Translations under genes and position numbers: made by a program
Shown: one piece after another, positions 7,548 to 16,051 of the stretch
How positions within the stretch are numbered: position 1 is the first letter of the stretch
How the letters are laid out: the number at the start of each line of letters is the position of its first letter
From: Bog-473 sp963777485
GTDB lineage: Bacteria > Actinomycetota > Acidimicrobiia > Acidimicrobiales > RAAP-2
DNA: 64,000 nucleotides
Direction of reading: 5' to 3'
Assembly: GCA_963777485.1 (NCBI GenBank)
Contig: CAVZQP010000001.1
Location: forward strand, 1 to 64,000
Notes under the pieces: generated by a model
Told to the model about the DNA's origin: nothing
What the model saw: the letters and a program-made list of their open reading frames with translations, nothing else
The model's database searches: none

Positions 7548-9119
7548 ATGAGCAAAGCTCGTCGTCCGACGATGCTTCTTCGCGGGTGTGGTTCGGGGAC
7601 GACCAGAAGGGCGATGTTGCTGGCGCTCGCCGCCCTGGTTGTCACCGCTGGTTGCTCGAGCGCCACGACCTCGTCATCGGGTTCCTCCGGTACGGCACCG
7701 AGGGCGTCGACCTACTCGCTTGACGTAGCCGCCCAGCGTGAGCCATACACGACGGACAATAAGTCCCCCGTGATCCACGACACCGAGACCAACGCCCTCG
7801 TCGTCCAGGGCAGTCGACTGTTCGCGGCGACCGACCAGTGGGAGTATCCCGGTCCCGACGCCTACGGCCAGGTGCTGGTCAAGGACCGGGCGAGCGGCCC
7901 GTGGACCGTCTTCGAGCAGACTCAGGGGCTGCGGGTGCAGGCGCTCGACTCCTTCTCCATTCCCTCGGACCAGGGTCTGGGCGGTGGCCGCTCCTTGCTC
8001 GTGACGCAGGCCGTTCTGGACGGACGATCCGTCGTGCAGTGGGCGCTCGACGGCGCTCATGCCTTCGCACCTGCAGACGTCTACGCCCTGTCCTCGCCGA
8101 GTGACGACGTCCGCGCCTTCGGTGCCCATCAGGCCGACGGTCAATGGGCGGTCTACGCCGGAGTGAACCCGACGGGGATCTTGCGGGGCGTGTGGTCGCC
8201 GAGCAGTCACACACTGACCTTCGACCCGACGCCCGAGCTCAGCGTGGCGGGGGGCACGACAGGGGTGCCCGCGCGGAAAGTGACCGGCTTCGCCGACTGT
8301 GGGGGCGCCATGTACAGCACTATCAACACCACGCTGTACCGGCGCAACGACGGCACCCTTCCAGCCGGAGTCGCACGCTGGGTGCCTCTCTATGCGGAAC
8401 CGAAGGCGCCCGCCGCCTTCAACAGCGGACTTCGGGGCATCACGTGCACCACGCACGACGGGTCGCCTTCTCTTCTCGTGTCCACCGAAGGCGATGGCGA
8501 CGTCTACCGCTTCGACCACCTGCCCACTGGACAGATCGACGTGCCTGCTTCCGCTCGACCCGGGTCGGGCGTCACCGGTTTGGTCCCGACGCTCGAGTTC
8601 TCGCCCGTCCCGGCCATCCGCCAGATGCTCGCGTCGAGCGGGACGACCGTTCCGCCGAGCGGAACCGGATCGGTCGGCTACGTCATCGCGGCCTACAACA
8701 ACGGCGACTTCCAGACCGTCGAGCTCGACGGGAAGACCCGCCAGGTCTTCGGATTCGAATGGGGATACGTCGGCTCCTGTCCCCAGACCCGGACTTGTGG
8801 ACCGGTGGCCTTCAAGGCCATCCACTTCGACGCCCATGCCTGCTTTGCGATCCGCACGCCCTCGGGGTCGTCGCAGTCGTATCAGACGCATTGCCTCTCG
8901 AGTCCCGACTTCACGCCCTCGGGCCCGGTCAGCAGCCCGATACGCGCCGGCCAGGCCTTCGTCTCCATTCGGACCATCGTGCCGTCGCCCTTCGGCGACG
9001 GCCGGCTCTACTACGGCGGCTACGACTGCAACTTCACTCCTGCCGACGGAACCGCCTGGGTGGGCACGTCCACCCTCGGTGCGATCCACGTGGGAAGCAC
9101 CGGAAAGGAGAATCACTGA
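7548..9119 (+). CDS. secreted lipoprotein of unknown function, beta-propeller-like
   Basis: About 523 residues with a lipoprotein signal: arginines, a hydrophobic stretch and the lipobox VTAGC (Cys36), then a Ser/Thr-rich linker. The mature part contains recurring short strands with aromatic/Gly turns (LLVTQAVLDGRSVVQWAL, WAVYAGVNPTGI, VSTEGDGDVYRFDH), suggesting a beta-propeller-like exported domain, plus several Cys that may form disulfides. No family is recognised. Start uncertain: in-frame ATGs at residues 9 and 23 would also leave a signal. The next gene, also a lipoprotein, begins right after the stop with AAAGGAG inside this gene, so the two are coupled and probably act together at the cell surface. 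Confidence 0.75.
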   Translation: MSKARRPTMLLRGCGSGTTRRAMLLALAALVVTAGCSSATTSSSGSSGTAPRASTYSLDVAAQREPYTTDNKSPVIHDTETNALVVQGSRLFAATDQWEYPGPDAYGQVLVKDRASGPWTVFEQTQGLRVQALDSFSIPSDQGLGGGRSLLVTQAVLDGRSVVQWALDGAHAFAPADVYALSSPSDDVRAFGAHQADGQWAVYAGVNPTGILRGVWSPSSHTLTFDPTPELSVAGGTTGVPARKVTGFADCGGAMYSTINTTLYRRNDGTLPAGVARWVPLYAEPKAPAAFNSGLRGITCTTHDGSPSLLVSTEGDGDVYRFDHLPTGQIDVPASARPGSGVTGLVPTLEFSPVPAIRQMLASSGTTVPPSGTGSVGYVIAAYNNGDFQTVELDGKTRQVFGFEWGYVGSCPQTRTCGPVAFKAIHFDAHACFAIRTPSGSSQSYQTHCLSSPDFTPSGPVSSPIRAGQAFVSIRTIVPSPFGDGRLYYGGYDCNFTPADGTAWVGTSTLGAIHVGSTGKENH

Positions 9120-10703
9120 GTGCACACGAGCCCGCAGTCGACGACCTTCACGAGATGGCGACGCCGAGCCAACGTTCCCGTTGGGCTGGGCATCGCCGTG
9201 CTCTCGTTGGCTCTTGCGGGGTGTGGCAGCTCTTCGCCGCCTCCCGCGCCGCAAGGTCAGCGCGTCACCGGAGGAGCCACCGGCCACTACCTCGTCGCCG
9301 AGGGGATCCACAAGATCAAGCACGTGATCATCATCGAGCAGGAGAACCGCTCCTTCGACAGCTACTTCGGGACATACCCGGGCGCGGACGGCATCCCAAT
9401 GAAGAACGGCGTGCCCACGGTCTGCTCGACGGTCCCGAGCGGTGGCTGCCAGGCGCCCTACCACGACACCGCCGACGTCAACGGCGGCGGTCCCCACAAC
9501 GTCGGGGCCGACCGGAGGGACGTCAACGGTGGCCAGATGAACGGGTTCGTCACGGAGGCCACCGGCGCAAAGAAGGGATGCGGAGCGAGCACGAACACCG
9601 TCGACAATCCGCAGTGCGCCAACGCCGCAAGTCCCGACGTGATGGGGTACCACACGTCGGCGGAAATCCCGAACTACTGGACCTACGCCAATGACTTCGT
9701 CCTCAACGACCACATGTTCGAGCCGGTGCGATCGTGGTCGCTGCCCGACCACCTCTACCTCGTGTCGGGCTGGTCGGCCATCTGCTCGAACCCGGACCCC
9801 TCGAGCTGCAAGAACGAGATCAGGGGCCCCTATACGCCGGTGCAGATGCAGCAGTACGTGGACCAGGCGCTCAAGACGGGCACGGCCGACGTGACCAACG
9901 CCTGGACGGACATCACGTGGCTCCTCTACGACCACCACGTCCCGTGGGCCTACTACGTACAGACCGGTGCGCAACCCGACTGCGAGAACGACGCCGACGT
10001 GGCCTGCCCGGCGGTGAAGCAGAACTACTTGACGCCAGGTATCTGGAACCCGTTGCCGATCTTCGAAGACGTCCAGAAGGACCACCAGATCCGCAACATC
10101 CAGCCTCTGGACAACTACTTCGCGGCGGCCAAATCCGGGGACCTGCCCGCGGTGTCGTGGGTCACTCCCTCGCAGGCCGACAGCGAGCACCCGCCGGCCA
10201 GCGTCCACCAAGGCCAGGCCTACGTCACGTCCGTCATCAATGCCGCGATGAAGAGCCCGGACTGGAACTCGACGGCCATCTTCTTGCAGTGGGACGACTG
10301 GGGAGGCTTCTACGACCACGTGCAGCCGCCGACGGTCGACCAGAACGGCTACGGCCTGCGGGTGCCGGCGATGGTGATCTCGCCCTACGCCAAAACCGGC
10401 TACATCGACCACCAGACGCTGAGCAGCGACGCCTACCTCAAGTTCGTCGAGGACGACTTCCTCGGCGGCGCGCGCCTCAACCCGAAGACCGACGGCCGGT
10501 CGGACCCACGACCCAGCGTGCGCGAGGACGAGCAGATCCTGGGGAACATGTCCAGCGATTTCGATTTCAACCAGGCGCCCCGGCCGCCGGTGCTCCTGCC
10601 GACGAATCCGCCGACGGACTCACCGTCCGTCCCTGCCTACTTCACCGGCATGGGTCCCTGCGACGCCTGCACCGCGACCCCGCCCGGCACCGCCGGTGGG
10701 TGA
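9120..10703 (+). CDS. lipoprotein phosphoesterase, phospholipase C type
   Basis: 527 residues. Signal peptide with lipobox LALAGC (Cys35), then the phosphoesterase family of the alkaline-phosphatase superfamily. The start HVIIIEQENRSFDSYFGTYPG is the classical motif of non-haemolytic phospholipase C and acid phosphatase AcpA; later landmarks are VRSWSLPDHLYLVSGWSA, SWVTPSQADSEHPPASV and LQWDDWGGFYDHVQPP. It probably hydrolyses phospholipids or other phosphodiesters outside the membrane for phosphate or fatty-acid supply. The GTG start has AAAGGAG 9 nt upstream. It follows the unknown lipoprotein with no gap. Confidence 0.9.
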   Translation: MHTSPQSTTFTRWRRRANVPVGLGIAVLSLALAGCGSSSPPPAPQGQRVTGGATGHYLVAEGIHKIKHVIIIEQENRSFDSYFGTYPGADGIPMKNGVPTVCSTVPSGGCQAPYHDTADVNGGGPHNVGADRRDVNGGQMNGFVTEATGAKKGCGASTNTVDNPQCANAASPDVMGYHTSAEIPNYWTYANDFVLNDHMFEPVRSWSLPDHLYLVSGWSAICSNPDPSSCKNEIRGPYTPVQMQQYVDQALKTGTADVTNAWTDITWLLYDHHVPWAYYVQTGAQPDCENDADVACPAVKQNYLTPGIWNPLPIFEDVQKDHQIRNIQPLDNYFAAAKSGDLPAVSWVTPSQADSEHPPASVHQGQAYVTSVINAAMKSPDWNSTAIFLQWDDWGGFYDHVQPPTVDQNGYGLRVPAMVISPYAKTGYIDHQTLSSDAYLKFVEDDFLGGARLNPKTDGRSDPRPSVREDEQILGNMSSDFDFNQAPRPPVLLPTNPPTDSPSVPAYFTGMGPCDACTATPPGTAGG

Positions 10704-10723
10704 GCTCTGCCGGGTTGCATTCG

Positions 10724-11605
10724 TCAGGTCGTCGTGTGGCGTCCTGCGATCTCCTCGAAGGCCGTGACGTCGCCACCGAAAGGCCCCGTCTGGTCGGGAT
10801 GGTGCAGGACGAACTGGTCGAAGCCGAGTTCGTCGTAGGGGGCCGCGAGCTCTTCGAACTGGTCGGCCGAGGTGATCCGGGGCTCGTACGGCATCCAGAG
10901 CAGGATTTTCCCGAGGGTCGCCGGGTCACGGCCGGCGTCGGCGCACGCCTCGGCAAGAAGGTCGACTTGGCGTCGCACCGCGGCGAGGATCGTCTCGGGC
11001 GTGCGCTCCACCGGCCCCGTCGGCCCGATGGTGACCCAATTGCGGCCGTGGGCCACGGCGAGGCGCAGCCCTTTCCGGCCGCCGGCGGCGATCGTCAGAG
11101 GGAGAGGACGTTGCACCGCGCCCGGAGTGCTCGGCGCTTCGTTGGCGGCGTAGTGCTCGGTCTGCAGCGTCGTTCGTCCCGAGGCTGGCCCCTCGACGAT
11201 GGGTTGGAGCACTGCGAGGAACTCCGAGAACCGTTCGATTCGTTCGGCGGGAGACCAGGGCGTCTGTCCGAGTGCGCCGGCGTCGAAGCCCTCGCTGCCC
11301 GGACCGAGCCCCAGGTCGAGCCGGCCGTCGCTGACGTCGTCGAGGGCCAGGGCGTCACGCGCCAACGTGACTGGATGCCGGAAGTTCGGAGTCGCGACGA
11401 GGGTTCCTAGTCTGATCCGGCGGGTGGCTGTGGCGGCTGCTGCGAGCACCGGCACCGCGGCGTGCCATGGGCCATCCGGCATGCCGCCCCAACGGATGTG
11501 GTCGTACGTCCAAGCCGTGCAGAAGCCCGCGTCGTCGGCCCACTTCCACTGACGCTGCGCTTCCTGCCACCGGTCGGTGGGGAGAATGACGAGGCCGATC
11601 CTCAC
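10724..11605 (-). CDS. LLM-class (F420-dependent) oxidoreductase
   Basis: 293 residues of the luciferase-like monooxygenase fold: MRIGLVILPTDRW start, TRRIRLGTLVATPNFRHPVTLARDALALDDVSDGRL core (long conserved stretch at about residues 60-95), and LGLGPGSEGFDA. This class uses reduced F420 or FMN to reduce or oxygenate small molecules; the substrate cannot be predicted. The GTG start at 11605 is supported by TAGTTT 7 nt upstream. Divergent from the methyltransferase at 11656. Confidence 0.88.
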   Translation of the reverse strand: MRIGLVILPTDRWQEAQRQWKWADDAGFCTAWTYDHIRWGGMPDGPWHAAVPVLAAAATATRRIRLGTLVATPNFRHPVTLARDALALDDVSDGRLDLGLGPGSEGFDAGALGQTPWSPAERIERFSEFLAVLQPIVEGPASGRTTLQTEHYAANEAPSTPGAVQRPLPLTIAAGGRKGLRLAVAHGRNWVTIGPTGPVERTPETILAAVRRQVDLLAEACADAGRDPATLGKILLWMPYEPRITSADQFEELAAPYDELGFDQFVLHHPDQTGPFGGDVTAFEEIAGRHTTT

Positions 11606-11612
11606 ACTGCCG

Positions 11613-11618
11613 AAACTA
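11613..11618 (-). promoter_or_regulatory. -10 box of leaderless LLM oxidoreductase mRNA
   Basis: TAGTTT on the minus strand, 7 nt before the GTG at 11605. With the TACCCT box at 11644 it makes a compact divergent promoter region of 50 bp. Confidence 0.45.
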
Positions 11619-11643
11619 ATCGCGGCGAGACGGCGCGTCCCTG

Positions 11644-11649
11644 TACCCT
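11644..11649 (+). promoter_or_regulatory. -10 box of leaderless methyltransferase mRNA
   Basis: TACCCT followed by 6 nt and the GTG start at 11656; no Shine-Dalgarno sequence. Confidence 0.5.
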
Positions 11650-11655
11650 TTCGGC

Positions 11656-12477
11656 GTGGTCAACGAGGGGGAGTCCCGGCGCTGGAACGACCCGCGCTGG
11701 ACCCACGCGTGGCCGAGTCGCGAACGGCTCACCGAAGCCGTGACCCCCTATGTGATCGACGCCGCCGGCGTGCAGCCGGGGCAGCGGATCTGCGACATCG
11801 GCTGCGGGGGTGGTGGGCTCACGATCGCTCTCGGAGAAATGGTCGGGCCTGAAGCCGAAGTGGTCGGGTACGACCTTTCGGCGGCGTTGCTCGAGCTCGC
11901 CGGTGCACGCGCCGCTCAGGCGGGCACGTCCAATGTCCGCTTCGTGGAAGCAGACGTCCAGGTCAGCGCCTTAGACGGCGCGCCGTTCGACTTGGCCGTC
12001 AGCCAGTTCGGCGTCATGTTCTTCGACGAACCCACTGCGGCCTTCGCCTCCATCCGGGGGCTTCTGGTGCCGGACGGACGATTCGTGTTCGCGTGCTGGC
12101 AGGGCGTCGAACGGAATCCGTGGCACACCGGCACGGCGTTGCGGCGCCTCGTTCCGCCACCCCGGACGCCAGAGCCCGGGAAGAGCCCGGTGGGACCGTT
12201 TGCGCTCGGCGACGACGAGTACGTCCGTGAGCTCCTCGAAGCTGCGGGCTACGTCGGCATCGAAGGCTCCGCGTACGAGACGAAAGTACGAGCTCCCGCC
12301 AGCGCAGTGGTCGATACATCCCTTCTCTCTTTCATGGGCGTCGCTCCCGAACGCGAGGACGAGGCGATCGCGATGCTCCACAGGCACCTCGCCCAGTTCG
12401 TTGTCGAGAACGAAACGGGGGGAGACGTCTACGAATATCCGTTGGCCTTCATGGTCTACGAGGCCCGCAGTTCCTAG
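11656..12477 (+). CDS. SAM-dependent methyltransferase (class I)
   Basis: 273 residues. SAM-binding motif I is ICDIGCGGGGLTIAL (about residues 45-59), followed by the acidic VVGYDLS and the post-core VSQFGVMFF. The arrangement is that of the UbiE/COQ5-like small-molecule methyltransferases; the acceptor is unknown. The GTG start at 11656 is fixed by the leaderless -10 box. The DUF3052 gene begins 20 bp downstream on the same strand. Confidence 0.87.
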   Translation: MVNEGESRRWNDPRWTHAWPSRERLTEAVTPYVIDAAGVQPGQRICDIGCGGGGLTIALGEMVGPEAEVVGYDLSAALLELAGARAAQAGTSNVRFVEADVQVSALDGAPFDLAVSQFGVMFFDEPTAAFASIRGLLVPDGRFVFACWQGVERNPWHTGTALRRLVPPPRTPEPGKSPVGPFALGDDEYVRELLEAAGYVGIEGSAYETKVRAPASAVVDTSLLSFMGVAPEREDEAIAMLHRHLAQFVVENETGGDVYEYPLAFMVYEARSS

Positions 12478-12496
12478 GACTGGCGCCGGCGTCACG

Positions 12497-12895
12497 ATGG
12501 CTGGTTACAGCGGCACACCGCTTCCGAAGAAACTCGGGATCGTCGAGGGTTCATCGCTCGTGCTGATCGATGCGCCGTCCGGGATCATCGAAGAGTTGCC
12601 TCGGGGAGTCTCGGTCAAACGACAGGCGCGGGGCTCGGCGGACGTGGTCGTCGCCTTCTTCACACGTCGGAAGGATTTCGAACGCCGTATCGGCTCGTTG
12701 TCCAAGATGATCTTCCCGGCGGGCGGCCTGTGGGTGGCGTGGCCCAAGCGCGCGTCGAGAGTCCCGACTGACATGCACGAGGGCGTGCTCCGCGAGGTTG
12801 CGTTGCCACTCGGCCTGGTCGACAACAAGGTCTGCGCCATCGACGAGACCTGGACGGGCATGCGCGTGGTCTGGCGACGCGAGCTGCGGGCCTGA
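12497..12895 (+). CDS. DUF3052 family protein
   Basis: 132 residues beginning MAGYSGTPLPKKLGI, with VVVAFFTRRKDFERRI in the middle and LWVAWPKRAS plus GLVDNKVCAIDETWTGMRVVWR at the end, the pattern of the short DUF3052 proteins of actinobacteria. Function unknown. There is no signal peptide or membrane segment. It starts 20 bp after the methyltransferase and is probably co-transcribed. Confidence 0.82.
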   Translation: MAGYSGTPLPKKLGIVEGSSLVLIDAPSGIIEELPRGVSVKRQARGSADVVVAFFTRRKDFERRIGSLSKMIFPAGGLWVAWPKRASRVPTDMHEGVLREVALPLGLVDNKVCAIDETWTGMRVVWRRELRA

Positions 12896-12929
12896 GCGGC
12901 CGGATCAAGCCGTCCCGGTGCGGGATGGG

Positions 12930-13565
12930 TCAGAACAGCCCCAAACGGGAAAGCGGCCAGATCCGCAGGTCGACCTTGCCCACGATGGTCGATTCTCTGA
13001 TCGGGCCCCAGTAGCGGCTGTCGCACGAGAGTGTCCGGTTGTCACCCATGACGTACACGTCTCCACTGGGGACCTTGAATGGGTGATGCAGCGAGAAGGC
13101 CTCAGGCGAGGGACCTGGATAGGTCCTGCCCCGCTCTGACGCCGGCAGCCACGGCTCGTCGAGCAGGCGGCCGTCGATCAGCACGTCGCCCCCCGACAGT
13201 GAGATCGTCTCGCCGGGCAGGCCGATCACGCGCTTGACGAGGTTGGCGACCGGAGGTCCCGCGCAGTCCTCCTTGGGTGGCGTCGAGAAGACGATGATGT
13301 TGCCCCGGTCGACGCCGTGCAGGTGGTAGCTGAGCTTGTTCACGACGATGCGGTCGCCCACCTGGAGAGTGGGCTCCATCGAGCCCGACGGAATGGAATA
13401 GGTGGCGATGACGAAGGTGCGAAGCAGGAAGGCCACCACCAGAGCGACCACGACGACGCCGACCAGCTCGATGATCCAGCGGTTCGACTTGGGTTGAGCC
13501 GCCGCCTCGGGCGCCGAGCTTTCCCCCGGAGGCACGGCGCCGCCCTGGAGTTCTTCGCCGTCCAT
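12930..13565 (-). CDS. lepB: signal peptidase I
   Basis: Membrane-bound serine protease that removes signal peptides from exported proteins. 211 residues: cytoplasmic N-terminus, one membrane segment (about residues 33-50), then catalytic Ser62 in PSGSMEPTL and general-base Lys111 in VKRVIGLPG, plus the GDNR box (VMGDNRTLSCDSRYWGPI). Start ATG 13565 is preferred over a GTG at 13649 because it gives the normal short N-terminus, avoids running into the divergent HAD gene, and has TAATAC about 11 nt upstream. Confidence 0.93.
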   Translation of the reverse strand: MDGEELQGGAVPPGESSAPEAAAQPKSNRWIIELVGVVVVALVVAFLLRTFVIATYSIPSGSMEPTLQVGDRIVVNKLSYHLHGVDRGNIIVFSTPPKEDCAGPPVANLVKRVIGLPGETISLSGGDVLIDGRLLDEPWLPASERGRTYPGPSPEAFSLHHPFKVPSGDVYVMGDNRTLSCDSRYWGPIRESTIVGKVDLRIWPLSRLGLF

Positions 13566-13644
13566 CGCGCTGAGCAGTATTACCCGGCTGGCGGCCGGTC
13601 CCGGGTCACGGAGCCGTCTGAACAGCCGTGTCACGCCCCTGAGC

Positions 13645-13650
13645 CACAAT
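13645..13650 (+). promoter_or_regulatory. -10 box of leaderless HAD hydrolase mRNA
   Basis: CACAAT followed by 6 nt and the GTG at 13657. Confidence 0.4.
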
Positions 13651-13656
13651 TGGGCT

Positions 13657-14370
13657 GTGCCTGACGCGGTGATCTTCGACTTCTACGGGACCCTGGCCCA
13701 CTGGGCGGATTCCGCCGCGAGCTACACCACGGTCTTCTGCTCCTTCGGCTACGAGCCCGCCCCCTCCGTCCTCGAGGGCTATTTCGGCCGATACGACGGC
13801 GTCGACCACGCCGAGCACTCGGTCAGCGAAGACGCCTACGAGGCGTGGGTCCGCTGGCGACTCGGCGAGCTCTCGACGGCCTGCGGGGTGAACGAGGAGC
13901 ACAGGGATGCAGTCGTCGACCGCCTGCGCAATCTCGACCAGAGCCCGATGGTCGCCTACCCCGAAGCGGCCGAGACGCTCCGTTTGCTGCGGGAATCCGG
14001 CATCGCCATCGGGGTCTGCTCGAACTGGGGCTGGGAGCTCGACGCCTATCTGGAGGAGGTCGGGTTGTTGGGTCTCGTCGATTCGACCATCACCTCGGCG
14101 CGGGCCGGTTCGCGGAAGCCGCATCCGGGCATCTACGGGTGCTCGACCGACGCGCTGGGAGTCGACCCGACGCAGGTGGTGTTCGTCGGCGACTCCTGGG
14201 AGCCGGACGTGCGCGGACCGCGTCGAATCGGCATGACGGCCGTCCACGTATGGCGGGCGGACGATCGCGACGGGCAGGTGGCGCCGGAGCTCGAACCCGG
14301 CGACCACCGCGTCGCCGAGCTGACGGGCGTGCTCCCGATCGCCGGCGTGGTCGGCGCGACCGTCAGCTGA
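13657..14370 (+). CDS. HAD-superfamily hydrolase
   Basis: 237 residues. HAD motif I is FDFYGTLAHW (nucleophile Asp in DFYGT), motif II is VCSNWG, motif III Lys lies in SRKPHPGIY, and motif IV is VFVGDSWEPDVRG. This is the subclass with a helical cap; it is probably a small-molecule phosphatase of unknown substrate. The 3' end overlaps the convergent acyl-CoA synthetase gene by 8 bp (14363-14370). Confidence 0.88.
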   Translation: MPDAVIFDFYGTLAHWADSAASYTTVFCSFGYEPAPSVLEGYFGRYDGVDHAEHSVSEDAYEAWVRWRLGELSTACGVNEEHRDAVVDRLRNLDQSPMVAYPEAAETLRLLRESGIAIGVCSNWGWELDAYLEEVGLLGLVDSTITSARAGSRKPHPGIYGCSTDALGVDPTQVVFVGDSWEPDVRGPRRIGMTAVHVWRADDRDGQVAPELEPGDHRVAELTGVLPIAGVVGATVS

Positions 14371-16051
14371 GCGACCCGACGGGCGGGCGGCCGTTCTCGG
14401 CCAGCCCTGCTGCGAGCTTGTCGCGGTCGTCGTCGCTCAAGCGCTCGAAACGGACGTCCGTGCCGTCGAGCGGGCGCCACCAGACGGGTTCGTCACACGC
14501 CCACGCCTCGGTGCGCAGACCGACTTTGGTCACCTTGCCGGTCGCGGTCTGCGGCAGCGACTCCGAGATCCTGACGTAGCGGGGGATCCACTTCGGTCCG
14601 AGGTCTTGCTGCGCCAACAGCCAGACGCCGAATGCGTCCGCATCGAACGGGCGCCCCGGCGTCGTCTCCACCGCAACCATGAGCTGGTCGCCTGCGCCCG
14701 ACTCCGTGTCGGGTACGGGATACACCGCGACGACGGCGAGGTCGGGATTGCGGGAGAGGATGGCTTCGACCGGGCCGGCCGCGAAATTCTCCGAGTCGAC
14801 ACGCAGCCAGTCGCCGCTGCGGCCGGCAAAATAGAAATAGCCTTCCTCGTCGACGTAGCCGAGGTCCCCGGTCCAGTACCACCCGCCCCGGAGGCGCTCC
14901 TGTTCGGCGTCCTCGCGGTGGTAATACCCCTCGAACTTGCCTCGCCCGCTGCGGTTGACGATCTCCCCTGTGGCTTCGCCTGCGTTCAGCAGCCGTCCGT
15001 CGGCGTCGAATTCCGCACGCGCGCACTCCTCGCCCGTCTCGGGGCTGATCACGGCCAGGTCGACGCCGTCGACCGGCTTGCCGATCGCCCCTTTCGGCAT
15101 CCCGACCACTGGATTCATCGAGGCCCCGCCCTCGCTCTGCCCGTACCCCTCGATCAGGTAGCAGCCGAACCGCTTACGGAACCGGCTGCGGTCCCGCACG
15201 GAGGCCTCGGTGCCGAATGCGCTGGTCAACGTGTTGTCGGCGTCGTCGGGCCGCTCGGGTGTCGCGAGGATGTATGCGATCGCCTTGCCGACGTAGCTGA
15301 ACTTCGTCGCGCCGAACCTCCGGACGTCGTCGAGGAAGGCCGACGCGCTGAAGCGGGGCCGCACCGCGATGGCCGCACCGACCATGACCGAGGGCCCCCA
15401 CAGCGCCATGAGCGCGTTGCCGTGGAACAACGGCATCGGGCAGTAGCAGACGTCGTCGGTCGTGTAGCCGTACCCCGGCGCCGCCACCCTCGCGATGTCG
15501 GCCAGCCGGCCCTGGGTGCAGCGGACGGCCTTCGGCACGCCGGTCGTCCCGGAGGTGAATATCAACAAGTACAGGGTCTCCTCGTCGACGTCGCCTGCTC
15601 CCTCAACCAACGCCTGCGCCACCGGACCGCCCGCGAACCCCTTCACCAACTCCGCGTAGCGCTCCGTCCCGATCACGAGGATCTTGTCGTCGTCCACTCC
15701 GATGTCCAGTCCCCGCAGCAGTCCTGCGCCCTCGTCGTCCGTCACGATCATCGAGCAGTCGGTCGCGCGGACGTCGGCCGCCAGGGCCTCACCTCGACGC
15801 GTCGGGTTGATCCCGACGATCGCCGTTCCCGCCAGTGCGGCACCGTTGAGCCAGAACAGGTACTCGGGGCCGTTGGGGAGGAGCACCCCCACATGCGGCA
15901 ACGCGCTCCCGATGAGCGACTGCGCCAAGGCCCCCCGCGCCGCACCCTCCGCCACCGCCTCGCGCCAGGTCCAGTTGCCGCCGTCGACGTCCAGCACGCC
16001 ACTGCTGTCGTCGTCGGCCCTTGCCGCGATCATCGCCGCCACCGTCGTCAT
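14363..16051 (-). CDS. acyl-CoA synthetase (class I adenylate-forming)
   Basis: 562 residues. The ATP/AMP signature is LLIFTSGTTGVPKAVRCTQG (about residues 165-185), then EGYGQSEGG, WYWTGDLGYVDEEGYFYFAGR and the C-terminal catalytic Lys in PQTATGKVTK. It activates a carboxylic acid as acyl-AMP and loads it onto CoA. Start ATG 16051 overlaps the stop of the upstream hydroxyacid oxidase gene as ATGA, so the two are translationally coupled. The genes around it suggest a lipid, steroid or isoprenoid acid substrate, which is inference. Confidence 0.9.
   Translation of the reverse strand: MTTVAAMIAARADDDSSGVLDVDGGNWTWREAVAEGAARGALAQSLIGSALPHVGVLLPNGPEYLFWLNGAALAGTAIVGINPTRRGEALAADVRATDCSMIVTDDEGAGLLRGLDIGVDDDKILVIGTERYAELVKGFAGGPVAQALVEGAGDVDEETLYLLIFTSGTTGVPKAVRCTQGRLADIARVAAPGYGYTTDDVCYCPMPLFHGNALMALWGPSVMVGAAIAVRPRFSASAFLDDVRRFGATKFSYVGKAIAYILATPERPDDADNTLTSAFGTEASVRDRSRFRKRFGCYLIEGYGQSEGGASMNPVVGMPKGAIGKPVDGVDLAVISPETGEECARAEFDADGRLLNAGEATGEIVNRSGRGKFEGYYHREDAEQERLRGGWYWTGDLGYVDEEGYFYFAGRSGDWLRVDSENFAAGPVEAILSRNPDLAVVAVYPVPDTESGAGDQLMVAVETTPGRPFDADAFGVWLLAQQDLGPKWIPRYVRISESLPQTATGKVTKVGLRTEAWACDEPVWWRPLDGTDVRFERLSDDDRDKLAAGLAENGRPPVGSLS

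Noticed and set aside
7674..10412. 912-codon open frame on the minus strand opposite the two lipoprotein genes
   Set aside because: Composition is Arg/Val/Gly/Asp-rich without family motifs, and the plus strand carries two clear exported proteins. It is an antisense shadow produced by GC-rich third positions.
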